This document shows positions 17,243 to 25,253 of a stretch of 64,000 nucleotides of DNA, piece after piece. The number at the start of each line of letters is the position of its first letter. The stretch's first letter is position 1. Made by a program: the position numbers and the translations under genes. The notes beneath the pieces are model-generated. The model was not told the DNA's origin. It ran no database searches and saw only the letters and a program-made list of their open reading frames with translations. Source of the DNA: Pseudomonas sp. 7SR1 (GTDB lineage: Bacteria; Pseudomonadota; Gammaproteobacteria; Pseudomonadales; Pseudomonadaceae); NCBI RefSeq assembly GCF_900156465.1, contig NZ_LT707064.1:711001-775000 (forward strand), given 5' to 3'.

Positions 17243-18259
17243 TCAGCCGTTGCGGAACAGGAAGCTGTAGGCGTTCAGGGCAGGCGCTCCGCCCAGGTGC
17301 GCGTAGAGCACTTTCGAGCCTTCGGGGAACTCGCCACGGCGGACCATTTCAATCATCCCGTGCATGGATTTACCTTCGTACACCGGATCGGTCAGCACAC
17401 CTTCCAGGCTGCCGCACAGGCGAATGGCTTCCAGCGTGCCGTCGTTGGGCAAGCCGTATTCCGGATAGGCGAACCGAGTGTCGAGCACCACGTCCTCCTC
17501 GGTGATTTCGCGGCCCAGCTCCACCAGTTCCGCGGTATGCCGGGCGATACGCAGGATCTGTGCCTTGGTTTTCTCTGGCTTGGCCGAGGCATCGATGCCG
17601 ATCACTTGCTTCGAACGGCCGTCCGCGGCGAAACCGACCACCATGCCGGCCTGGGTACTGCCGGTCACGGAACAGACCACGATGTAGTCGAACGTGAAGC
17701 CCAGCTGTTTTTCCTGCTCTCGCACTTCTTCGGCAAAGCCGACGAACCCGAGGCCGCCATAGGGATGCTCGGAACAACCCGCCGGGATCGGGAACGGCTT
17801 GCCGCCGCGCGACACCACGTCGTCCATGGCCTTCTCCCAGCTTGGCCGGATACCGATGTCGAACCCCGCGGCGTCCAGTCGTACCTCCGCCCCCATGATG
17901 CGAGACATCTCGATGTTGCCCACCCGGTCATACACGGCATCGGAGTAGTTGACCCAGTTTTCCTGCACCAGCACGCACTTCATGCCCAGGTGCGCGGCCA
18001 CCGCCGCCACCTGGCGGGTCTGGTTCGACTGGATGCCACCGATGGAGACCAGGGTATCGCAGCCTTGCTCGATCGCTTCGGGAATCAGGTATTCGAGCTT
18101 GCGGGTCTTGTTCCCGCCGAAGGCCAGGCCACTGTTGCAATCTTCACGCTTGGCATACAGCTGGACCTTGCCCCCCAGATGTTCACTCAGGCGCTTCAAG
18201 GGCGTGATGGGAGATGGACCGAAGGTCAACGGATAACGTTTAAAACGATTCAGGTTCAT
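17243..18259 (-). CDS. acdS: 1-aminocyclopropane-1-carboxylate deaminase
   Basis: This 338-residue PLP enzyme opens the cyclopropane of ACC, the plant ethylene precursor, giving 2-oxobutyrate and ammonia. The cofactor lysine is in [11 protein letters not shown] near residue 51. [12 protein letters not shown] near 73 and the VYEGKS and YAHLGG segments near 293 and 318 match true ACC deaminases: the Glu after Tyr and the Leu before GG separate them from D-cysteine desulfhydrases. The length equals the characterised Pseudomonas enzyme. GAGGAG supports the start at 18259. The gene is divergent from its Lrp-type regulator acdR. Plant-associated bacteria use it to lower host ethylene and as a nitrogen source. 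Confidence 0.96.
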   Translation of the reverse strand: MNLNRFKRYPLTFGPSPITPLKRLSEHLGGKVQLYAKREDCNSGLAFGGNKTRKLEYLIPEAIEQGCDTLVSIGGIQSNQTRQVAAVAAHLGMKCVLVQENWVNYSDAVYDRVGNIEMSRIMGAEVRLDAAGFDIGIRPSWEKAMDDVVSRGGKPFPIPAGCSEHPYGGLGFVGFAEEVREQEKQLGFTFDYIVVCSVTGSTQAGMVVGFAADGRSKQVIGIDASAKPEKTKAQILRIARHTAELVELGREITEEDVVLDTRFAYPEYGLPNDGTLEAIRLCGSLEGVLTDPVYEGKSMHGMIEMVRRGEFPEGSKVLYAHLGGAPALNAYSFLFRNG

Positions 18260-18379
18260 GACTCTGCTCCTCGATGATTGAATATCCAAGCGCCAGGCCG
18301 AGAAGCAAAGGGCTGCATTCCAGGCTCTTTCACGGGGGCTTCGATGAGTTCAATACTAAGAAGAAATCAAAAAATATGT

Positions 18380-18398
18380 ATTGCAAATTATTAGCAAT
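18380..18398. promoter_or_regulatory. Candidate AcdR/Lrp operator
   Basis: ATTGC (18380-18384) and GCAAT (18394-18398) form an inverted repeat separated by nine A/T-rich bases, within an unusually AT-rich stretch between acdS and acdR. Spacing and composition fit an Lrp-family site. The position suits control of both divergent promoters. Confidence 0.55.
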
Positions 18399-18458
18399 TA
18401 AAGAAACATAATTTTTAGATAAAACCATCAAACACACTTTTACTGCGTATAAACCCAT

Positions 18459-18968
18459 ATGAGCGCAACAAATACTCGCAAGAAGCCGAGCGAAACAGCG
18501 TCAACGCCACAGCCGCTGGATCGAACCGACCGCGCCATTCTCAAGGCCCTGCAGCGAGATGCCTCCATCTCCAACGTGGCGCTGGCCGAGAAGGTCAAAC
18601 TGAGCGCGCCGGCCTGCCTGCGACGTGTCGAACGGCTCAAGCAGGCCGGCCTGATCAAGCACATCGTCGCACTGCTGGACAATGAAGCGCTGGAGGCGGG
18701 GATGGTGGTCTTGATCGGGGTGGTGCTGGATCGCTCCACGCCGGAGTCCTTCGCCGCATTCGAGGCGGCCGCGCAGAAAGTGTCCGGCTGCATGGAATGC
18801 CATGTGGTGACGGGAGAGTTCGACTACTTCATGTTGATACGAACCAAGGACAGCAACAGCTTCAACCGGCTCCACGCGGAGCAACTGCTCTACCTGCCCG
18901 GAGTTCGCCAGATTCGCTCGTTCATGGGGTTGCGCCAGGTCTTGTCGACCACTCACATTCCCCTTTGA
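18459..18968 (+). CDS. acdR: Lrp/AsnC-family regulator of acdS
   Basis: The 169-residue protein has an N-terminal helix-turn-helix (residues about 22-70, LDRTDRAILKALQRDASIS and a recognition helix with SAPACLRRVERL) and a C-terminal ligand-sensing RAM domain, including GEFDYFMLIRT near residue 126. It is divergent from acdS, the standard arrangement in acdS-bearing proteobacteria, where AcdR is needed for ACC-induced expression. No good Shine-Dalgarno precedes the ATG. Confidence 0.92.
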   Translation: MSATNTRKKPSETASTPQPLDRTDRAILKALQRDASISNVALAEKVKLSAPACLRRVERLKQAGLIKHIVALLDNEALEAGMVVLIGVVLDRSTPESFAAFEAAAQKVSGCMECHVVTGEFDYFMLIRTKDSNSFNRLHAEQLLYLPGVRQIRSFMGLRQVLSTTHIPL

Positions 18969-19023
18969 GGCTCGTTGGCCCCGATCGCCAGATTGGCCAG
19001 ATTTCCCTTGGGGGTGGCTTCGC

Positions 19024-19060
19024 GCATGCCCTCGCTTCATTCCACATTTTCAGGGCATGC
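19024..19060. terminator. Possible terminator hairpin between convergent genes
   Basis: GCATGCCCT (19024-19032) pairs with AGGGCATGC (19052-19060), a 9-bp perfect stem with a 19-nt loop and no clear U-tract, between acdR and the AraC-family gene, which converge here. Confidence 0.35.
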
Positions 19061-19136
19061 CTGGACTATCGCCCAAAAAGTGGCGCAACGTCCTTATGCA
19101 ATGACAGGGGCAGGATTTCCCCACGTCGTCACGTGG

Positions 19137-20075
19137 CTAATGCGATGACACATAGACAGACGGCGTGGCAGGCGCGGGTAACGCATAAGTCGCCTTCATC
19201 CACTCGATCTCGGCCTGGGGGGTGCGGCCGAAGAAGCGTTTGAACTCGCGGCTGAACTGCGAGGCGCTTTCGTAGCCGACGCTGAATGCCGCGGCAGAGA
19301 TGTTCATGGTGTTGCGCAGCATCAGCAGGCGCGCCTGGTGCAGGCGCGTCGATTTCACGTATTGCATGGGCGAGGTGTCGGTCACGCTGCGAAAGTGCAG
19401 GTGGAAGTTGGGTATGCTCATGCCCGCTTCCTGGGCGAGGGATTCGACGTCCAGTCGCTTTTGGTAACCGCTGTGGATCTTGCGGATCGCACGGGTGATC
19501 TGGCCGAAATGTCCCTGGCGGCGCAGGGCGGCGCGCATTGAGCCGCCCTGCTCGCCGGTGAGGATGCGGTAGTAGATTTCGCGCCTCAGGGCAGGGCCGA
19601 GTATCTGCGCTTCGCCGGGGTCGCTCATGGCTTGGAGAAAGCGCAGGGTCGAGGCGCGCAGTGAGTCGTCCATGGGCGAGGCGTACATGCCTTTGGGCGG
19701 GGCATCGCTGGGGCCGAGGACCTCGTCCACCTGCAGCAGCAACTCGCTGGCCACCTGAAAATCCAGGCGCATGTAGATGGCCAGCATGGGCTCTGTCTCG
19801 CTGGCGTCGGTCTCCATGGTGAAAGGCACTGGCACGGACACCACCAGATAATGCTGGGCATCGTAGACATAGACGTCTTCGCCCAGGTAGCCGCGCTTGC
19901 GGCCCTGGCACAGGATCACGATGCCGGGGTCGTACAGCACCGGCGTGCGGGTCAGGGGGCGGTTCGAACGCAGGAAGCGGATGTCCTCCAGCGCGCTGAG
20001 GTTGTAGCCCTCCACCGGGGCAAGTTGTTCCAGCAACTGCACCATGCATGCGGTGCGGGGGTCGGCCTGAGTCAT
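19137..20075 (-). CDS. AraC-family transcriptional regulator
   Basis: The 312-residue protein has an N-terminal AraC-type sensor domain of the cupin-like group (about 20-170) and a C-terminal pair of helix-turn-helix motifs (about 205-300). These include RLDVESLAQEAGMSIPNFH and the signature FSVGYESASQFSREFKRFFG. It begins 21 bp downstream of a short-chain dehydrogenase on the same strand, so the two are probably co-transcribed and the regulator may control that enzyme. Confidence 0.92.
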   Translation of the reverse strand: MTQADPRTACMVQLLEQLAPVEGYNLSALEDIRFLRSNRPLTRTPVLYDPGIVILCQGRKRGYLGEDVYVYDAQHYLVVSVPVPFTMETDASETEPMLAIYMRLDFQVASELLLQVDEVLGPSDAPPKGMYASPMDDSLRASTLRFLQAMSDPGEAQILGPALRREIYYRILTGEQGGSMRAALRRQGHFGQITRAIRKIHSGYQKRLDVESLAQEAGMSIPNFHLHFRSVTDTSPMQYVKSTRLHQARLLMLRNTMNISAAAFSVGYESASQFSREFKRFFGRTPQAEIEWMKATYALPAPATPSVYVSSH

Positions 20076-20096
20076 GGGTGTCCTCTTGCTTGGCGC

Positions 20097-20930
20097 TCAA
20101 CCGTCGGTGGAACGGCTCAGTGTTTCCCATTGATCGATCTCGCGGGCGGTGCGGCTCAGTTTTTCGCGTACCAGGCTCAGTGCGTCACTGCCCAGCAGCA
20201 GGTGGGCCGGTGGCGTCGCGCTGGCGATCAGCTGCAGCATCGCCTGGGCGGCCTTGCGGGGGTCGCCGAGCTGCTTGCCGCTTTTCTCTTCCCGCGCTTT
20301 ACGAACCGGGTCGAAGCTGGCGTCGTAGTCGGCAATGCTGCGCGGGGTACGTTGCATGGAGCGACCCGCCCAGTCGGTGCGAAACGAGCCGGGAGCCACC
20401 GCCGTGACGAAGATCCCGAACGGCAGCAACTCCTTGCTCAGCGTATCGGAGATCCCTTCCAGCGCAAACTTGCTCGCGCAGTAGTAAGAAATGCCCGGCA
20501 TGGTGATGGTGCCCCCCATGGAGGTGATATTGAGGATATGACCGGCGCGGCGCTCGCGAAAATACGGCACGAACGCCTTGGTCACCGCCACCGCGCCGAA
20601 CACGTTGACGTCGAACTGGCGGCGCATCTCTTGCAACGGTGACTCTTCGAAGATCCCCTCGTGGCCATAACCGGCATTGTTCACCAGTACGTCCACCGGG
20701 CCATGACTGGCTTGTGTGGCGGCGACCACGCTGTCGATCCGGTCGAACTCAGTGACATCCAGGATGACCCCGTGGGCACGATCCGGCGCCAGTGCCTCGA
20801 AGGCCTGCAACGCCGCGTCACTGCGCACGGTGCCGATCACCCGGTGGCCCGCCGCAAGTGCCTCCCGCGCCAGGGCATTGCCCAGGCCACTGCTGACGCC
20901 GGTGATGAATAGGGTTTTCCTGCTGCTCAT
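20097..20930 (-). CDS. Short-chain dehydrogenase/reductase
   Basis: This 277-residue SDR has the nucleotide-binding motif TGVSSGLG near residue 10, NNAG near 87, and the catalytic Ser with YYCASK near 155. It is an NAD(P)(H)-dependent oxidoreductase of unknown substrate, similar in length and layout to the many SDRs paired with AraC regulators. GGAGG lies 6 nt before the ATG at 20930; an upstream ATG at 20987 lacks such a site. Confidence 0.93.
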   Translation of the reverse strand: MSSRKTLFITGVSSGLGNALAREALAAGHRVIGTVRSDAALQAFEALAPDRAHGVILDVTEFDRIDSVVAATQASHGPVDVLVNNAGYGHEGIFEESPLQEMRRQFDVNVFGAVAVTKAFVPYFRERRAGHILNITSMGGTITMPGISYYCASKFALEGISDTLSKELLPFGIFVTAVAPGSFRTDWAGRSMQRTPRSIADYDASFDPVRKAREEKSGKQLGDPRKAAQAMLQLIASATPPAHLLLGSDALSLVREKLSRTAREIDQWETLSRSTDG

Positions 20931-21112
20931 GGCGAGCCTCCGATAAGGTGGGGACGAGGCCATGGTATCGATGGGAAACCGCGGCACCTATGCCGGTTTG
21001 CCTTGCAGCCTTGCCTATTCCTATCAGGGCCGGACTGGCGTGACGGACGTCAATGCCCGGGCCGTTGACCTGGGCCGCTCGCGCACATTTGCCCTGGCGT
21101 GATCTGTCTGAA

Positions 21113-21131
21113 TATAATGCGATTCATTATC
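21113..21131. promoter_or_regulatory. Fur box
   Basis: TATAATGCGATTCATTATC matches 15 of 19 positions of the GATAATGATAATCATTATC consensus. It lies just upstream of the sigma-factor gene, so iron-loaded Fur should repress this iron-uptake set. Confidence 0.75.
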
Positions 21132-21150
21132 AATTATGTCTGTTTCCGGG

Positions 21151-21672
21151 ATGCTGATGCGCAGCAACGACACACTGGGCAATGCCGATCTCGCGCTGCT
21201 CTATAGCAGCCACCACTCCTGGTTGCACAGCTGGCTGAGCCGGCGCATCGGTTGCCGCGAAAGCGCTGCGGACCTGGCGCAGGACACCTTCGTACGGCTG
21301 CTCAAATCGCGTCAATTGAGTCCTTTGCGCGAACCCCGGGCTTATCTGAGCAGCATCGCACGTGGACTGATGATCGATCGGTATCGCCGTCGCGAACTCG
21401 AACGGGCCTACCTCGAAAGCCTTGCGCTGCTCCCTTCCCAGCAAATCCCGTCTGAAGAAGAACGGTTGCTGATTCTCGACAGCCTGGAACGGATAGACCG
21501 CCTGCTCGACCTGCTCAAGCCGAGGGTGCGCGAGGCATTCCTGCTGGCCCAGCTCGACGGCCTGACCTGCCAGCAAATAGCTGACAAGTTGTGCGTTTCC
21601 CGCTCTACGGTCGAACGCGACCTGGCCAAGGCCCTGCAACACTGCTATCGCTTGCGCTATGCCGAACAGTGA
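21151..21672 (+). CDS. FecI-like ECF sigma factor for iron uptake
   Basis: This extracytoplasmic-function sigma factor (173 residues from 21151) has region 2 with ESAADLAQDTFVRLL near residue 40 and region 4 with LDGLTCQQIADKLCVSRSTV near residue 135. ATG codons at 21136, 21151 and 21157 are in frame. The first lies next to the Fur box and is less likely; none has a strong Shine-Dalgarno. It overlaps the FecR-like gene and is followed by a TonB-dependent receptor carrying a signalling domain, the standard cell-surface signalling set for a ferric siderophore. Confidence 0.92.
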   Translation: MLMRSNDTLGNADLALLYSSHHSWLHSWLSRRIGCRESAADLAQDTFVRLLKSRQLSPLREPRAYLSSIARGLMIDRYRRRELERAYLESLALLPSQQIPSEEERLLILDSLERIDRLLDLLKPRVREAFLLAQLDGLTCQQIADKLCVSRSTVERDLAKALQHCYRLRYAEQ

Positions 21673-22642
21673 AGCCCGAGTGCCGGATCCGGCCGTGGTC
21701 GACCAGGCGATCCACTGGCTGGTGCGCCTGCGCTTCAATCCCGCCGATGAGCAGACCCAGCGCACTTTCGAGCACTGGTTGCAGCGGTGTCCGGAGCATT
21801 TGCTCGCGTGGCAGCGTGTGCAAGTCCTGGGCGACGATTTCGCGGGCATTCCCTCCGACCTGGCCCGGCATACCCTCAAGGGCAGCCGCTCGGGCATGCA
21901 TCGGCGCAAGGCCCTGAAGCTGCTGGGTACCTTGGCCACCGTGGGTGGCGCGGCCTGGCTGGGCCGCGACTACACGCCGCTGCCGGCCATGCTTGCCCAG
22001 CAACACAGCAAGACCGGGGAGCGCAAGCGCTTCCAGCTCGATGATGGCAGCCTTGTCCAGCTCAACAGCGACAGCGCGGTCGACAGCTATTTCAACCCAC
22101 AGCGGCGCCTGCTCGTGCTGCGGCGCGGCGAAATCATCGTGAACACTGGCGCGGACTCAGGCGCGGATTCACCGCGTCCGTTCTGGGTGCAGACACGGGA
22201 CGGGATGATACGCACCCTGAATGCCCGGTTCCTGACGTACGAGCGTGACGACGGGACGCTCATCGCGGTGCAGAGCGGCACAGTCACCGTGTTTCCCGGG
22301 GCCAGCCAACCCGTTGCGGTCAACGACACCGTCCAGGCCGGAAGCCAGCGGCTGTTCACCTCGGATGGCGTTCGTGAGTTCAAGGATGACGGCCTGGATC
22401 TATGGAGCTGGAGCGACGGGGTGATCAGCGCACGCAATATGCGCCTCGGTGATTTCATCGGGGCCCTGTCGCGCTATCGCCCCGGCCTGTTGCGCTGCGC
22501 CGAAGAGGTCTCGGGCCTGCGCGTTTCCGGGACCTTTCAGCTTGCCGACACCGATCAGGTACTGGCATTGGTGGCGCAGTCACTGCACTTACAAATCGAA
22601 TATCGAACCCAATACTGGGTGACGTTGAGCGCCGCCAGCTAG
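21659..22642 (+). CDS. FecR-like anti-sigma / sigma regulator
   Basis: The 327-residue protein has an N-terminal cytoplasmic region (DUF4880-like, with AIHWLVRLR near residue 17), one membrane segment near residues 85-100 (LLGTLATVGGAAWLG), and a periplasmic FecR domain. It passes the receptor's signal to the sigma factor. The ATG at 21659 lies inside the end of the sigma gene, a 14-nt overlap that implies coupling. Confidence 0.92.
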   Translation: MPNSEARVPDPAVVDQAIHWLVRLRFNPADEQTQRTFEHWLQRCPEHLLAWQRVQVLGDDFAGIPSDLARHTLKGSRSGMHRRKALKLLGTLATVGGAAWLGRDYTPLPAMLAQQHSKTGERKRFQLDDGSLVQLNSDSAVDSYFNPQRRLLVLRRGEIIVNTGADSGADSPRPFWVQTRDGMIRTLNARFLTYERDDGTLIAVQSGTVTVFPGASQPVAVNDTVQAGSQRLFTSDGVREFKDDGLDLWSWSDGVISARNMRLGDFIGALSRYRPGLLRCAEEVSGLRVSGTFQLADTDQVLALVAQSLHLQIEYRTQYWVTLSAAS

Positions 22643-22647
22643 GCCCT

Positions 22648-22672
22648 GTCTGAAAAGACTGAGTGTTTTTTT
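22648..22672 (+). terminator. Weak terminator or attenuator
   Basis: GTCT-GAAA-AGAC forms a short hairpin with a GNRA-like loop, followed after six bases by seven T (22666-22672). It lies just past the FecR-like gene and could partly separate it from the receptor gene. Confidence 0.35.
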
Positions 22673-22782
22673 GTCGCACAAAAATATCAAATAAAAATGA
22701 GGTGATTTCTCATTCTCGTTCGGCATGTAAGAAAGGCCGAAATACAGGCCTATCTGCCGATTCCCTTTAACGGAGCGAGTAA

Positions 22783-25155
22783 ATGAGTTCGTCCCCGGTT
22801 CCACAGCGTCATCTACTGAATCGTGCCTTACAGGGTGCGGTCCTCGGCGTCATCGTGAGCAGCTACGCGCTACCGTCCATGGCGCAGACTTCGACCGTCG
22901 ACCAGGCCCAACAGGTTCATCAGTGGAACATCCCGGCCGGCCCGTTGGCACCAGCGCTCGACCGCTTCGCGCGCGAGGCTGGCATCAGCCTTTCCTTCGA
23001 TGCGTCAAGCGTGGCGAACCGCAATACCCAAGGCGTGAGCGGCACGCTCGATACATCCACGGCCCTATCGTCGTTGTTGCAGGGGAGCGACATCGAGATA
23101 CAGCAGCAAGGTCCGAACGCCTACTTGCTGACGCCACAAGCCAAGGCGGACGGCGACCTCGAGGCCTTCCGCCTGGCGCCCATCCTCGTCAACGCCAAGG
23201 CCAGGGTCGATGGCACCGAAGACGCCAATTCCGTGGTCGCCCAGGAACTCTGGGTTGGCGGCAAGGTGGCCACCAGCATCCTCAACACGCCCGCCTCGGT
23301 GTCCGTGGTGACCGACAAGGAAATGAAGCAACGCAGCGTCAGCACCACGGAAGAACTCCTGCAATACACGCCGGGGGTCATTACCGACTATTACGGCACC
23401 GACGACCGCAACGATTACTTCCAGATCCGCGGCTTTCAAGCCACGACCTATCGGGACGGCCTGACCCTGGGTTCGATGCGCGGTGTGCGCGAGGAGCCAT
23501 TCGCCTATGAGCGCGTCGAGGTGATACGCGGGGCCAACTCCACACTGTTCGGCCCGGCCGACCCGGGCGGCTCGGTGAACTTTGTGAGCAAGAAGCCCCG
23601 CTTCGACAAGTTCGGCCAGGGCTACGTCACCTACGGTTCTTTCGACCATCTCGAATCCGGCATCGATGTCGGGGACTCGCTGAACGAAGAGCAAACCCTG
23701 GCCGGTCGCTTCACGGCAAAGATGCAAGACAGTGACCGCGAGTACGACCATTCGCAGGACGACAACAAGTTCCTGATGGGCGGCCTGACCTGGGCCCCCA
23801 CGGAGTTCACCTCGGCGTCCGTGATCGTGGACTACCTCAAGACTCAAAGCTCGCCCAACAGCGGCGGTTATCCGCTGGACAAGGAATACGATCGCGACAA
23901 GTTCTACGGCGAGCCCAGCTACAACTTCCACGATGTGGAACGCACCAATATCAGCGGCACGTTCAGCCATGATTTCGACAATGGGTTCGTGCTGCGCAGC
24001 AACCTGCGCTACAGCGAACTGATCGATGATTTCGGCTATGTGTTCCTCAGCGACTCCCCTACCCGCACCGGCACCACCGTCCCGCGCTATATCTTCGGCA
24101 CCGACAGCGATGCCGAGCAACTGAACGGCAACCTGATGCTGCAATACGATGCCCGCTTCGAGAATATCGACAGCAGCACGCTGGTGGGTGTGGAGTATGG
24201 CGACTCCTCGACCGAGGAACGCTCGGTGTATGCCACGACAGGATCCATCGACCTGGCCAACCCGGTATTCACCGGCGTGCCAGGCGGTGTGGCGCCCTAC
24301 AGCAATAACAAGCTCGATACTGAAACCAAGGCCGTGTTCCTGCAGCAGAACCTGTCCTTCTATGAGCGCTTTATCGTCACTGCCGGTGTGCGCAACGACT
24401 CGCTGGATCTCTCCAATACCGACATCAATAACGTAAAAGAGTCGGATAACTTCTCGGAAACGTCCTATCGCGGCGCACTGACCTATATCGTCAACGACGA
24501 AGTGTCCACTTACGTCAGCATGGTGGAATCGGTCTCGCCGCCCACCGTCGGCGTCGTTCCGAAGACGGGCAGGCAATACGAAGTGGGTGTGAAATATGCG
24601 CCCATGGGCATGGACGCGCTGTTCTCGGCGGCCGTCTACGACCTGACCCAGGAAAATGTCAGCATCGCCGTCGTACTGCCCAGCGGTGTGATCGAACAAC
24701 AGACCGTCGGCGAATCGCGCGTGCGCGGCCTGGACCTGGAAGCCAAGGCCGAGTTGACCTCCAACCTGAGCCTGGTGGGTGGCTATTCCTACATGGAGTC
24801 CGAAGTCATTCGCGGGACCTTGTACGACGGAAGTTCGCTCAAAGGGAATGAGTTCGCCACGGCGCCGAATCACTCCGCCTCGCTGTGGACCTACTACAAC
24901 GTACCCAACACCGATGTCAGCGTCGGCCTGGGTGCACGGTATGTCGGTTCCTACTACTTCGATGCGGCCAACACCGGAACCAGCGATGGCACGACGCTCT
25001 TCGATGCGGCCTTCAACTACAACCTCTTCAAAGGCACAGACCTGGCGATCAACGTCAGCAACCTGCTGGATGAGCAACATGTGGTTGGCTCAGGTACCGC
25101 GAACTACTACAACCCGGGCCGCGAAATCACCGCAAAGCTGAGCTACAACTGGTAA
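22783..25155 (+). CDS. TonB-dependent ferric-siderophore receptor with signalling domain
   Basis: This 790-residue outer-membrane receptor has a signal peptide (about 1-34, ending SMAQ). A secretin/TonB short N-terminal signalling domain follows (about 45-115, WNIPAGPLAPALDRFAREAG), then a plug domain (about 150-270, with QIRGFQATTYRDG and ERVEVIRGANSTLFG), then a 22-stranded barrel ending in YNW, the terminal-aromatic rule of outer-membrane proteins. GGAG precedes the ATG. The signalling domain and the upstream FecI/FecR genes show that ligand binding induces its own expression. The siderophore cannot be named from sequence alone. Confidence 0.93.
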   Translation: MSSSPVPQRHLLNRALQGAVLGVIVSSYALPSMAQTSTVDQAQQVHQWNIPAGPLAPALDRFAREAGISLSFDASSVANRNTQGVSGTLDTSTALSSLLQGSDIEIQQQGPNAYLLTPQAKADGDLEAFRLAPILVNAKARVDGTEDANSVVAQELWVGGKVATSILNTPASVSVVTDKEMKQRSVSTTEELLQYTPGVITDYYGTDDRNDYFQIRGFQATTYRDGLTLGSMRGVREEPFAYERVEVIRGANSTLFGPADPGGSVNFVSKKPRFDKFGQGYVTYGSFDHLESGIDVGDSLNEEQTLAGRFTAKMQDSDREYDHSQDDNKFLMGGLTWAPTEFTSASVIVDYLKTQSSPNSGGYPLDKEYDRDKFYGEPSYNFHDVERTNISGTFSHDFDNGFVLRSNLRYSELIDDFGYVFLSDSPTRTGTTVPRYIFGTDSDAEQLNGNLMLQYDARFENIDSSTLVGVEYGDSSTEERSVYATTGSIDLANPVFTGVPGGVAPYSNNKLDTETKAVFLQQNLSFYERFIVTAGVRNDSLDLSNTDINNVKESDNFSETSYRGALTYIVNDEVSTYVSMVESVSPPTVGVVPKTGRQYEVGVKYAPMGMDALFSAAVYDLTQENVSIAVVLPSGVIEQQTVGESRVRGLDLEAKAELTSNLSLVGGYSYMESEVIRGTLYDGSSLKGNEFATAPNHSASLWTYYNVPNTDVSVGLGARYVGSYYFDAANTGTSDGTTLFDAAFNYNLFKGTDLAINVSNLLDEQHVVGSGTANYYNPGREITAKLSYNW

Positions 25156-25175
25156 AAAAACTGGCCGTTCATGAG

Positions 25176-25220
25176 CGCCCCCGGGCTGTGCAAGCAAGCC
25201 TGCTCCACAGCCCGGGGGCG
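25176..25220. terminator. Bidirectional terminator, REP-like
   Basis: CGCCCCCGGGCTGTG (25176-25190) and CACAGCCCGGGGGCG (25206-25220) are perfect 15-bp arms around a 15-nt loop. It lies 20 bp after the receptor stop and faces the convergent LRR gene. The loop sequence resembles a REP core. Confidence 0.7.
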
Positions 25221-25253
25221 ATTTCCATCAGGACGAAACTAGCGCGGCGAGCA

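Noticed and set aside
17243..18259. D-cysteine desulfhydrase instead of ACC deaminase
   Set aside because: The Glu in VYEGKS and Leu in AHLGG, the 338-residue length and the divergent acdR all fit true ACC deaminase.
23065..25080. 671-codon open frame opposite the TonB receptor
   Set aside because: It mirrors a GC-rich gene's codon bias on the other strand; the plus-strand receptor has a signal peptide, plug and barrel motifs, and the mirror protein shows no domain.
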